Source: Turritopsis dohrnii (Eukaryota > Cnidaria > Hydrozoa > Anthoathecata > Oceaniidae). Taken from it: DNA of 64,000 bases. Position numbers and translations under genes: made by a program. Positions 11,839 to 22,891 of this stretch are shown here, piece by piece. Within the stretch, counting starts at the first letter, position 1, and the number at the start of each line of letters is the position of its first letter. The DNA lies in assembly GCA_027922465.2 (NCBI GenBank), contig BQMF02000095.1, positions 1,021,961 to 1,085,960 on the forward strand. Direction: 5' to 3'. The notes beneath the pieces are model-generated. The model saw nothing but the letters and a program-made list of their open reading frames with translations. It was not told the origin of the DNA and ran no database searches.

Positions 11839-12942
11839 ATGTCGAAGAGAACATTATTTGTGAACTGGGTTGGAATCAATGGCGCTGCTAAACACAAAGA
11901 GAAAGTTGGTATTACGTCCAAATGACAGAAATATTTACATCTGCCCTGTGCAGCATTGGTTTTAAAAGCAGTCGAGGTTTACGCAAGCATATCGATGTCA
12001 AACATTGTTGGTATTACTATTTTGACGAAGCTCCAGATATCAAAAGGGAAGAAGTCGAGGCACAACGGCCAATCAGAAAGAAAGTGTGTACGACACACAA
12101 GCCTTCTTTTTCTATTAACGATGGTATTGGAAAGATGTTTTAGAACTGGCTGCGTACACCATGTTGAGGAGGGAAGCGAAGCAATGTGCACAACGATGTA
12201 TGAAATTTTTAATGGCTAGTTCTGACGACGTCGAATCAAAATCGTGTTTAACCGAAGAATTTGTCGATTGGTCTGGGTACACCTTCTATCATTATGACTT
12301 CCTTAAAATACTTGAAGAAGATTGGATATTAAGTTGTTTGGCGTCGTTAAATTACTTAAAATCAATATCAGACATACTGGACTTTCGAAAAAAAAGGTGT
12401 ATCCGCGGTCACCGAAGTTTACATACGACGTGGTAAAGAAAATCTGGGAAAGAGAAAGAGACTCGAGTATTCTCGCCACCTGGATTTGGAAACGCTCATT
12501 GCTTAAAACAGTTGGCAGAGGCGTAGCCAGAGGTCAGTCAAAATTTGTGGAGGAGAGTTCAGTCTTTTAAGGTAGAAAAGGAAAGCGTGCAGGTGACCTA
12601 ATCGCCACTTAGGACTGAAAAGAAATATCACAATGTTGAACTCCTCCAGGTTTTTTTGACTGACCCTAACTACGTCTCTGGTTGGGAGACCTTGGAGGAA
12701 ATGGAAAACGTCATCCCATGTCACATCAATCGTTTCCGAGACATCTTACAAGAATGCAGAGACCAGCGAGATGTGTCGGCATCTCAACTGGCTTTTGCAA
12801 CGAGATTTATTGCTTCGTATTTATTTGTTCGAATTAAGTGCTCCAGACCAATGACCTATCAATACATAACTATAGAAATGATTAATAAAGCAAAGACCAA
12901 TGGAGGCTACATCGATCAGAAGGAATTCAAAACTGCCGATAG
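11839..12942 (+). pseudogene. Decayed tyrosine recombinase gene, distant relative of the 34-49 kb copies
   Basis: Starts at an ATG at 11839 (MSKRTLF, compare MSAKRVL in copy 3 at 49227). With frameshifts it follows the same protein: IYICPV at about 11937, then SSRGLRKHIDVKHCWYYYFD (C2H2 finger region) at about 11970, then DDVESK ... LKSISDILDFRK at about 12222-12390, then ETLEEMENVIPCHINRF from 12688, then SRPMTYQYITIEM carrying the box I Arg near 12845, and GGYIDQKEFKT near 12900. It stops at an (AAT)n tract before the box II Arg, His and the catalytic Tyr. Several frameshifts, stops and a MITE in the middle make it non-functional. It shows that this recombinase family has been in the genome long enough to diverge strongly. 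Copy-specific promoter and helicase parts are not seen here. Confidence 0.8.
12516..12680. mobile_element. 165-bp MITE inserted in the decayed recombinase gene
   Basis: Ends cagaggcgtagccagaggtc at the left and, in reverse complement, cagagacgtagttagggtc at the right: imperfect terminal inverted repeats of roughly 40 bp. Both sides carry gttgg (12511-12515 and 12681-12685). Removing the insert restores alignment to the paralogous recombinase (ETL...NSWETLEEMENV against ETINCWASLEDLQNV). The CAG-type ends resemble hAT MITEs, but hAT duplicates 8 bp and only 5 are visible, so the family is open. Confidence 0.75.
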
Positions 12943-13016
12943 ATAATAATAATAATAACAACAAGAAGAAGAAGAACAATAATAATAATAATAATAACAA
13001 TAATAATAATAATATA
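12943..13016. repeat. (AAT)n microsatellite with AAC/AAG interruptions
   Basis: Trinucleotide run joining the end of the decayed recombinase to the next Helitron. Poly-Asn and poly-Leu open frames across it are artefacts. Confidence 0.9.
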
Positions 13017-13869
13017 CTAGCCGCCAAGGCGGCGTCGCTCGCCGCCGATGTTCACATGCTCTGTATCACTGTATCAATAAACGTCAAATTTCCTTATAAA
13101 CGGCTCGTACAACTTGTGTTCAACCAGAAGCATATTTGAAGTCACAACCTCTGATAAAACCAATCTTTTATCAGTGTAACAATACACTCAAAATGTAGAG
13201 AGAGAAAACTTCAACTTTTTATTAGCTTTTGTTTTAAAAAAGTTACCCACTCTAACATGGGTGCTATCAAACGTAAGGAAGAAATAGTTTCTCTTCTTAA
13301 AAACATCACGACGGAGGAGAGAACAAAGGCACGTGCTAATTGAATAAATAGAATAAAAAACGTTCGATCAGAACGCTTAACAATTAAAAGAAGAAATTAA
13401 TTTGTTAAAAGAAAAGCAAAAAAAAAAAATAACACATTTTGTTTTGATATAATACTCTTTTTTTACCTATCGGTTTTTAAACATTTTGATTGCTCAAAAA
13501 AAAAGTTCACCCGTCTCAGACAGTCAGGCAAGAGATAGTGGCAAATCGCACATGCTGCCACGTTTTGCCACTGCTGCTTTTTGTCCAAAATGTTTAATCA
13601 GTTAGTTTCTTTGTATTTAGTTGATGTACTGTTTTCAAAGCCAAGTCAACGTGGAATATAAAACTAACAATAATGATAAAAACAAAACGTTATTCCTATT
13701 AGTTCATCAGCCAAAAAAAGTCACGTTCGATTGGGGTTGCAATGTATTTGCTTCGAACTCACGTCGCACACAAAAAAAGAAATAATTTCGCTCACAACTC
13801 AATCTACCATTTTGCGTGACAGACAAACAAACAGACAAACAAACAGAGAATCGGCTATTAATATATAGA
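13017..13869 (-). mobile_element. Non-autonomous Helitron, family A, first of a tandem pair
   Basis: Minus-strand start TC at 13869-13868, end hairpin GCCGCCTTGGCGGC then CTAG at 13020-13017, with T following. Length 853 bp. Internally it carries a 28-codon frame beginning MGAIKRKEE (13257-13343, + strand) that recurs in the next copy, and the conserved motif caatctaccattttgcgtga at the 5' side. No transposition gene is present. Confidence 0.8.
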
Positions 13870-14711
13870 CTAGCCGCCAAGGCGGCGTCGCTCGCCGCCC
13901 ATGTCCACCTGCTCTGTATCACTGTATCAATAAACGTCAAATTTCCTTATAAACGGCTTGTACAACCAGAAGCAGATTCGAAGTCACAACTTCTGGTAAT
14001 ACCAATCTTTTATCAGTGTAACAATACACTCAAAACGTATAGAGAGAAAACTTCAACTTTTTATTAACTTTTGTTTAAAAAAAGTTACGCGCTCTAACAT
14101 GGGTGCTATCAAACGTAAGGGGGAAATGGATTCCCTTCTTAAAAAGATCACACGGGAGGAGAGAAGAAAAGGCACGTGCTAAATGAATCAAGTGAATAAA
14201 AAAAACGTTCGATCTGATATAAAATAAAATAGATTAAAAGAAATCGATTAAAGACAACTATTATGACAAAAGCAAAAAAAAATATTTTGTTTTATGATAT
14301 TTTTTTTTTACCTATAGGTTTTTAAACATTTTCATTACTCAAAAAAAAAGTTCACCCGTCTCAGACAGTCAGGCAAGGATACGTTAGGATACACTGGCAA
14401 ACGGAGATGCTACCACGTTCTGCCACGGCTGCTTTTTGTCCAAAATGTTTTATCAGTTACTTTCTTTGTATTTAGTTGATGTATTGTTTTCAAAGCCAAG
14501 TCAACGTGGAATATAAAACTAACAAAATAATAAAAACGAAACGTTATTCCTATTAGTTCATCAGCCAAAAAAAGTCACGTTCGATTGGGGTTGCAATGTA
14601 TTTGCTTCGAACTCACGTCGCACACAACTCAATCTACCATTTTGCGTGACTTACAAACAAACAAACAAACAAACAGACAGACAGACGGAGAATCGGCTAT
14701 TAATATATAGA
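13870..14711 (-). mobile_element. Non-autonomous Helitron, family A, second of a tandem pair
   Basis: Directly abuts the preceding copy: CTAG at 13870-13873 touches the GA of its neighbour. Minus-strand start TC at 14711-14710. Length 842 bp and colinear with the first copy. The small MGAIKRK frame (14099-14182) is shifted near its end. Direct head-to-tail abutment is a known outcome of rolling-circle transposition into the same site. Confidence 0.8.
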
Positions 14712-15885
14712 TGTCTAAATGTCAAAAATGTCTAAGTCAAAATCCTAAGCCTAACCTATCAGCTCATTCATGGAGGCGTGGCACAATGCAAAAAAGAAAA
14801 CAAACAAAGCAAAATCATGAAAAACAGCCTACCAAAATGAGCAGATGAGTTGAATTCATTATTTGAGTTTGATTCAACATCATGTCCTTACTCATTGAAG
14901 TCATATGAGTGAATGAACTGTGTGAGAAATGTCTCAATATTTTTATAAAACATAAAGGAGATAATTGCTCCCAATTGAATATATGTTACAAAGAAATGCT
15001 AAACAAAGGAAATGTGTCATATAAAAAACTAATTACCTAAGTGCATGTTACAGTATGAGTCTCAAAAACTGTTACGTAAAGTTCAAATTGAATTTGAAAC
15101 TGCAATAACTGGATTATGATAATACTTTTTACACTATTGGATAGGAAATTTTGCCAGCTTTCCAATGATATAAGAATTTGGAAATTGAAAACATGTCTGC
15201 TGGCAGGAAATTGAGAATTCCTTCGGTTCAACAGAGTGTTAAGCTTTAATGGTCAGTTAACACAATTTAACAAAACAACATCATTGAAACATGAATATAA
15301 AAATGCTTTCTAAATTAATTTAAACAATAACAAATAACTTGAGAGCTGTCACTTCTGTTTTTTACTGAGTTTTAAAAACCATCTAACTGTTAAACAATAA
15401 AAGCATGCATTTTTTTAATAGTCTTAACACCTAAAATAAGATGTTCGTCGATCGTTTTTAATCTGTAAGTTGCACCAACAAACAAAATTTCAGGTAATTA
15501 TCAAAAGGTAGTCATTTTGCATCTCTGTTTCAGAAAAAAAGCATCCTGATAATAAGAAATTGAAACCTAAAAAATTCAAAGCAAAACAGAAAAATAGTAC
15601 TCTGATGGAAATTATAGATCAAAATATGAAAAAAAATATATATACCAGAAAGCTATCTAACAATTCCATGTAAATCACTCTTCAATGTTTTTATGTTGTA
15701 ATAATTATGTGTTCTAAACATCAGTAAAAAATGTAGCGCAACCTGCTGGGTACATTGCATATTGGCTTTAAAAAAAAATACACAAATGTGTCCTTTATTC
15801 CCTGAAAATATGAACACCTTACCATAAAAAGAATTTAGAGGAACCTGGTACATTACCACTCATTCCAACGAAAAACATACTAACA
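14712..15885. other. AT-rich spacer, nothing recognised
   Basis: Short frames only, no splice-linked coding pattern and no repeats noticed. Confidence 0.5.
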
Positions 15886-16450
15886 TCTACTTATACTAAT
15901 CCGCAATCGTGCATACCACTTTTATTTTAGAGAGTGACATATTTGTTTAATTTTTACGGTCATCATCCTCTTATGTGCGCGTAAAACCACGTAGATGCGA
16001 GAGACACTTTTTTCACGATCATTCCAAAAGCACGTGGCATCATTTGACGTCAGTTTTTTATGATCACGGGGAATCATTGCATTGCTTCCCCAATCGAACG
16101 CGACGTTTTTGGGGAAATATCTCAAGAACCAATAGGGATAACTGACGTTTTTTGGGGTCAGCGATACGGGTGATCGGGTGACGCATCATTTGGGCCTAAA
16201 TTTTATTTGGAACTGCGGATATGACGTCATCGAAATCTTTGATCAGCGATATCTCTCTAACGGTTGGTCGTAGCGAAACGATCCCATACATTTCTTTGAT
16301 CAGCTTTTCGAGCTCTACAACATGGGTGCACTTTTGAGTTGCGATTCTATGATTTATATTTTCGTCACGGGGTACGTACACGGGAATGGTGGATTTGACC
16401 TAATGTTTTCGAAATTAAGTTCGGTAAAAAGTTTTTACTCGGGATACTAG
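15886..16450 (+). mobile_element. Non-autonomous Helitron, family B
   Basis: Starts TCTACTTATACTAATCCGC after an A, ends with the hairpin GGTAAAAAGTTTTTAC, a short spacer and CTAG (16447-16450), then T. Length 565 bp. The interior carries the family B landmarks gcgacgtttttggggaaata and ccaatagggataactgacg. No coding capacity. Confidence 0.8.
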
Positions 16451-17340
16451 TCATTAGTATAAAAACACACACAAAAAGAGAACATTAAATTAATGAAATA
16501 ATTTAAGATATATATAATCATTATGTCAGAAACTATGCTTTCTAATAATCGATTGACTGATTTTCAATAAACAAGCTAGGTTAACCTGATATAAGCATTT
16601 GAAAGGCATCCATGTGTAAGAGAAACTTTTTACAAGATTTTGGATATATATCCTGCAATTTAAAAATTAAAATTAAGAAGAAGTAGAAAATATCTATTTT
16701 ACACAAAACATTGAACCCATTTAATAGAAACCCTAACATAAGGAAAGATCAAGAAGGTTCATGATGCTTTTGCCACCGTAAAACTTTCTGCCTTCCACAA
16801 GTTTTCGATAAAAATGTCTTTGGGTCGACACGCACCATCACACTACTATTTCGTTTAATTGAAGACTACTTGGCATGCGGAGCGCAAGAAAGACTACTTC
16901 GGATAAAATTACTACTTCGGTTGGAACACTAATTACGGACAGCCTTGGTAATTACGGACATGATCAAAACATAATTCCAACCGTCTGTAAATTAGAAACA
17001 CGGCACATCACGTACTGTCAACCAAACTGTAATAAAACAAGAGCCAGATGGCGCAAAACGGTAGCAGCAAAAGTACTTGCCACAAGAATACTTTTAAATT
17101 TGAAATTTTACTTAAAGTTCTTAAACGTTCTGTAAACGTTATTTCTTGAGATATCTTACTGGTGGAAAACAGGCATAAACGATATTATGTTTAAAATTAC
17201 TAACTCGTGTAAATAGGGTCTAATCGCAACACACCAGCAATTTAATTTATTAGAAGACAAAAGAATTATACATGCATGAGCTGTTTATAACGTACGTTTT
17301 TTTTTATAAGAGCTTATGTAGAAAAATTGTAGAAAAATTG

Positions 17341-17382
<42 letters not shown>

Positions 17383-19200
17383 GAGTAGTAGTAGGAGTCC
17401 AAGGGTGTTTTAATACGGTATTCGCTTACGCTGCTACCGTAACAAACTTCAGAGAGAGATAATTAAATTTATTTGAACGCTGGAGAAAATTACCAATATG
17501 CCATTTAGAATTTATTTTTCTAAACTTTAAAGATTTGAAATAGACTGTGCCCTCTTGAGAATCATGCGTATTTTTATGAGCTCCGTTTGTACTATGGTAG
17601 CCATATTTACGGATAAAAAATGATAATGGCCACCTCCGTCATGAAATATCGACAGGTCGAAAATTTATGTTTAAAAATGAATTGAGAGGAATGAAAATGT
17701 TTTTAGATCATGCTTTTAGAAAGTTAATTATCATAAAACAAGTCAAATAAATAAAGTTTTTGTACGTCAATCACAGTGGGGGAGGACACTTTTTACTGAG
17801 TATTGAAATATAGGCCATTATGATTTTCACGGTCTATTATTCTTCAAGTGTTAGTGCTAATTGCTCTCTATTGGATTGCTCTGTTTCATAAAACATTTTA
17901 TTCAGTTATACGTGGTGAACTTGGCAAGAATGCATGTCTATTTTCGTGACAAGAATGTTTGTTTACATTTTGATGTCCGTAATTACAAATGCTGTCCGTA
18001 ATTAGACACGAAGACGGTATATTGTCAATGTCCTTTATTACAAATGGCTTTCCTAAATATAGTAGCGAATTCAAACATCTTCCAATTGCCTGTAAACCCA
18101 ATACACAGCAAATCATGTAACAACCCAAAATTTTCCTTTCAGTTATATAAATATGTGTGTGTGTGTGTGTGTGTGTGGTGACTTAGAAGTTTAGAGCATG
18201 CATAGGTTTATTTTTTAAATGATCAAAATCTTTGTTTGGTTTTTGTGTTTGCAATATTGGGAATTATGTTTGTAATTAAGGAGATTGATAGTACATATCA
18301 AATGTTTAAAGTTTATGATTTACGTACGTAGTCACTGTGTGACATCTGAAAATATCAATATAAACATAAGCTGATTTTGTACTCTCAAAAGAAGGGATGT
18401 TTTATGTCATTCAGATGCAATTAAGTTTATCGGTGGTGTATACGTATATGCAATGAAGTTTCGCGTAGTGTCAATTACAGTTTTGCAATGCCTTTGGGTG
18501 CATATGAATGTAATCAGAAATGTAATGTTATATTGTAAAAATCATTCAACCTTTCTTAAATTTCCTAAAGATTTTTTTTAAACTGATCATGGATTTCAAC
18601 TTAGATGAAGAATATAAGTGCATGCCATATTGTTAATCAAACTAAAACAGAAATTTCTGATATGAGTTAACTATATTATGTATGTTGATTTTAGTCGATA
18701 TAAATGTATTTTGCATGACCAAAATTTATATGTTCTTTGAAAAATGTTTTGAGTTTATGAGTTATGATCATACTCATTAAGATATCTGATAGGATCCATG
18801 TATCTTTTATATTATTTTCTATCAACAAACATGTTGTTCAGTTTATTGGCAGTATATATATACATTATAATAAAGTTTCTCATTGTGTCAATTATGCCTT
18901 CAAAATGTCCTGAGAAGCATGTAATTAGGAATGTAATTATTGTAGAAATTATTCAATCATTCAATGATTCAAAATCATTCAAGTTTCAAGAATGCTATTA
19001 TAGTATTTCATTTTCCATATTTTCATTTTTCAACTGATTTTGCAGAAATCTTTCTGCCCGTAAGGGCATCTTGTGTTGTATTTACTTTTGTTGTGCTAAT
19101 ATCGAATAAAGTTTTAAATTTTGTATTCTATCCTTATGGCTCTGTGGTTGCAATGCTTAGTGAAAGGTAATTTTGATTTTTTCTCTGACTTTTCTGGCGG
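16451..19200. other. Spacer with two microsatellites, no gene recognised
   Basis: Contains a (TAG)n tract at about 17342-17397 and a (GT)n tract at about 18152-18176. Two stretches near 18448-18560 and 18857-18960 look like an old, imperfect tandem duplication of about 410 bp (both contain a-tgtcaatta followed by tgtaat..gaaatgtaat-like words). No domain-bearing frame was found. Confidence 0.5.
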
Positions 19201-19671
19201 TCACACTTGGTGGGGGCGGGCTCCACACTTTAAAGGCTTAATATTGCTTGATATACCATCTTCTCTCCAAGATGCAGTTATTAAATTTCCATTTTCGATC
19301 TCAAAACCAATAAATCCAGTAGGCGTGTAAGAATCTGAAGATTTCGAGCGCAACATATTGTGAAGAGCGAGAGATGCCATTATGACATGTTGAATCTTAC
19401 CTGGGTTCAGAAACGCTTTAGTTCCAAAAAGCCTAAATTTATTGGCCCATATTCCGAAGACATTCACACTTATTCTCCGCATGCATTAAAGCCTGTAGGT
19501 GAAAATTCTTTTTTCATCGGTCATTTCTTTTTGTGAAAAAGGTTTCATGCAATGACTTCCTAGAGGGAAAGCATCGTCGGCTACAAACACTATTGGTAAG
19601 AGCTCAGGGTTTTCTTCATACCAGAAGTCGTCACAATCTTTCGGCAAAGGTTGGGGTGGCGGTAAATTCAT
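19201..19671 (-). pseudogene. PIF/Harbinger (HARBI1-like) transposase fragment
   Basis: C-terminal part of a DDE nuclease on the minus strand. FVADDAFPLGSHCMKPFS (about 19584-19531) holds the second catalytic Asp of the Harbinger family. RIFTYRL is followed by an in-frame TAA near 19486, and reading resumes with MRRISVNVFGIWANKFRLFG. In the family this last motif is usually RR-x-x-E-x-x-FG; here Val replaces the catalytic Glu. Later come HVIMASLALHNMLR and a degenerate tail. The N-terminal half with the first Asp and the Myb-like partner gene are absent. Stop codon plus the lost Glu make it inactive. Confidence 0.8.
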
Positions 19672-20540
19672 CTGGTTTTCTTTGAGGGCTTTAAAAAATG
19701 AATCGGAAACAACAAGTATTTAATAAAGAAAGTAAATTTTTTTAAAGAAAAATTTAATTAATTTAAAACATTTCAGAAAGAAAAATTTCAAATCTTTCGG
19801 AAGAAAAATTCATGGGTGTATCAGGGCCTTAACGTAATTGTTTCAGAAACAATATCGAAAGCATGCAAGATGAATTTTAATTTATGGCTAGTCTACACGA
19901 CTGTAATTACTTAAAACTTGTAAATTAATATACTAGCATGTAGCTTTAGCTAAAAATGCCCCCGCCCTCAAGCATTCCAATTTGTATACATAGCAAGCTA
20001 TACATTAACAACGGAAACGAAAACAAGTTTTTGGCCAAACAAAACATGTTTTGGTTGATTTGGGACCTGATATGAGGCAAAGTTATCTGCTTAAACATTA
20101 CGACAAAATCAGTTTTTTAAGGAGGCTGGCGGCGTTTCAAAACCAACTCGCAATATGCAAACCATACAGATCTACACTTAAACAGATGAAAATATGCACA
20201 AAACTTTTTTACTTTTTGTTGTCTCTTAGGCCTAAGTTACACTGATGCTAATATACTTTCAAAAAGTGTAAATAAGGCTTAACAAGTAATATCAGAAAGT
20301 ATTTGCTACAAACAAGAGAAATGTGTGAACTGAAACCATGGATACGTATTTATTATTAAAATAAGATTTGTTAAAAACATTCTGTAAGAGCCAAAAAAAA
20401 AAGAAAAAAGAAAAATCCATTTTAGACATTCTTAGACCATTTTATCTGCGTTTCAAACTTTGATTTAAAACAAAAAAATAGCCAAAGTTTACATAAAAAA
20501 GCAAGAAAAAAATGTAAGAAGGTTTTATTGATCATGATCA
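19672..20540. other. AT-rich spacer, nothing recognised
   Basis: Only short frames; the one at 20051-20245 shows no family resemblance. Confidence 0.45.
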
Positions 20541-22289
20541 CACTAGCTAGGTTTGAAAGACAGTCAAAGAAGAAAAACACGTCAAAACGTTAGAAACCTC
20601 CACACAAACAAACTTCATGTCACAAGTTTATTAAATTATTATAAAAACATTTTGGGTCTCACGGAAACACACATATCAGATGAACCGGACGAGCTCTTCG
20701 ACGTTCCGGGTTACACATTTCTTAGTAGAAGTCGTGGTTCAGATAAAGGTGGTGGAATCGGAATGTTTATTGCTGATAATATTAGTTACGAACGAAGAGA
20801 AGATTTAGAGAGTGACAGGATCGAGTGTATCTTGGTTGAAGTGCTATGTAAATCGGCTAAAAACCTTCTAATCTGTTGCTTATATCGAGCCCCGTAAAGA
20901 GATAATCGTGATGGGAGATGTTAATGTCAATTACTTACTGAAAAATGATAATAAGGAATTTAAAGATGTTTTGTCACTGCTCGGCTTTAATCAATTGATA
21001 AAATCGGTGACCCGCTCATGTGAAACGACCCTAAAGCTAATTGACATGTTTATAGTTCAAAAAGCGTAAATACCGCATGGAACGCGTTTGATCAAATTGT
21101 CTCTAAGATTTTTAACCATCATGCTCCGTTCATAACAAAACGTGTGAAATCAAAACCTGCACCGTGGCTTACACCAGCACTGAGAAATCTAACTGAATCA
21201 TTTGGACTAGGTTGAGGTAGTCTTTTCTCAAATACTACTCTTAGGTAGTCAGAAAGTAGTCATCTTGACTACCTCAAGGTCGTCATTGTACTTAGCTGAG
21301 GAAAGATTCGCTTCAAGGCAGTCTTTTTGACTACCTTCGATAGTCATTCAGTTAGGTTAGAAAATAACTACTTAAACGTCGTCACAAATTACTACTTTAA
21401 AGTCGTCATAAGGCGTTCACATGAACCAACAACGTTTGCATGGGTGATTGAGTTCATAAACAACATTTGCCTCATTCTCATTCCAAACAAGCGATATTCT
21501 CGTCCAATCCGTCGACAAGACGTCATGACGCCTTAGTATAGTGGTTATCACTCTCGTAATTCATGCGAGAGATCGGGGATCGGGTGAATGTACCATAGCG
21601 CCGGCTGGGTCGACCCAGGCCAGGTCGTCATTCACAAACGAGGTCTATTTGACTCATAAAAGGTAGTTCGTATGACTCAGGAAACGTCGTTATTTAACTC
21701 ATTTGACGACTGCTGAATTATAATGACTCACGAAAGGTAGTCAAGATCGTAACAATGACTACGGAAAGGTTGTCTCCACAGGCACTGTAAATTTACTACC
21801 TTTCCGCCGTTAATTTGACTCAGTTATATTTCTCAGTGAGTAATCAAAGCAGCAATGAATGATAGGGATAAATGGTTGCGTAAATCTCGCAAAAGTAAAG
21901 CAGCATTTGATAGAAGGATGTATCAGGATAAACGAAATCATGTCAATATTTTACTTCGTAAAGCGAAAAGTGAATATTCGAAGCAGTTACTGATAGAAAA
22001 CTCGAATGATCCAGATAGTTTTTGGAGAACACTGAAATCAATAAATCCAACGAAGCCATCCGTTAAAACAAACTGTCAACCATTTAATGTGCATGGAGAG
22101 AAATTTGTATACGGTAACCAAATTGCAATTGATTTTAAAAACTATTTTAGTACCGTTTTCAATTCGATCAAATCGAGAGCGTTGATTTTAACAGACTTTG
22201 TATGGAGAAAACCACCGGATATGCTTTATAAAACGTACAAAACATTTCGACTCAGTAAAGCAACACCAGATGAAGTATTTGGAGGATGA
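20541..22289 (+). pseudogene. LINE with APE-type endonuclease, broken
   Basis: The first frame (from about 20553) reads NILGLTETHISDEPDEL then GGGIGMFIADNISY and ends CCLYRAP (20897), typical of the apurinic-like endonuclease of Jockey/CR1/RTE-type LINEs. The next block EIIVMGDVNVNYL (about 20899-20940) follows with a short deletion. Then come HAPFITKRVKSKPAPWLTPA (about 21118-21180), the MITE at 21193-21840, and VNILLRKAKSEYSKQLL and DSFWRTLKSINP (about 21940-22050), the linker leading to the reverse transcriptase. The RT itself is missing. Several frame breaks make it inactive. Removing the MITE restores ...LRNLIKAAMNDRDK in frame. Confidence 0.8.
21193..21840. mobile_element. 648-bp MITE with TAA duplication and a tRNA-like core
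   Basis: Flanked by TAA at 21190-21192 and 21841-21843; excision rebuilds the LINE reading frame exactly. The ends (ctgaatcatttgg and, in reverse complement, ctcactgagaaat) are only weakly inverted, but the interior holds many copies of tagtc/gacta words in both orientations, as in foldback elements. A TWA duplication would fit PIF/Harbinger MITEs. Around 21530-21590 a tRNA-like segment has an A-box match (TAGTATAGTGG) and a ctctcg/cgagag stem. Confidence 0.7.
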
Positions 22290-22332
22290 TGAATGTTGAA
22301 TCCATTCATCATCCTCACACAATTCAATCACC

Positions 22333-22512
22333 ATGAGTAAAAGTAGTAAGAGAGGGACCGATTTTTTCAAGCCAAAAGAATCTAATAACGAACAAGTTAA
22401 TGCTAATCTTCAAGCTGTTGAACAGGCGGAAAGTTCAAATATTGATAAGCAAGATGAAGAAATGGCCATCAAAGAAGGATTATTTTTCCATCCACCAAAA
22501 AACTACATACAG
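22333..22512 (+). other. Open frame of uncertain origin, probably a transposase N-terminus
   Basis: MSKSSKRGTDFFKPKESNN... up to GLFFHPPKNYI (about 60 codons). The FFKPK start resembles N-termini of hAT/ZMYM-like proteins, but the frame then runs into acagggtgggccagaaaaa near 22509, which resembles a mariner-type end. I do not assign a function. Confidence 0.3.
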
Positions 22513-22891
22513 GGTGGGCCAGAAAAAACGCATCCAAATTCAATCGTGTATTTCTTTATGACGATTCACATTTTATGTATCATATTTTCATGGGTTTTAA
22601 AACAAGCTATTTGACATTATTTAAACCAAAATTTACTTCCACATCCTTTCTAGAACTTTTGAAAAATTATTTTTAGTGAGAATAGCAGTTTTTGATTTGT
22701 TTAAAAATGACGTCACAAGGATGATTATTTTTTGTTTGGGTTGAGTACTTTTTACGTATGTAATGAACCGCTGAACAACAAACAATTTTTTAGCTTCTAA
22801 AATAACACTCCAATGTCTTCATTACCATTGCATTGCTTCTAATTCCGTTAGATTTATTTTTAACTAACTCAATCAACAATTATAATAATAA

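Noticed and set aside
12821..13139. Poly-Leu and poly-Asn frames
   Set aside because: Translation of the (AAT)n microsatellite; the same holds for the poly-Ile/Leu frames at 27119-27407.
21530..21590. Functional tRNA gene
   Set aside because: A-box and one stem only; the B box is degenerate and the acceptor stem does not pair.
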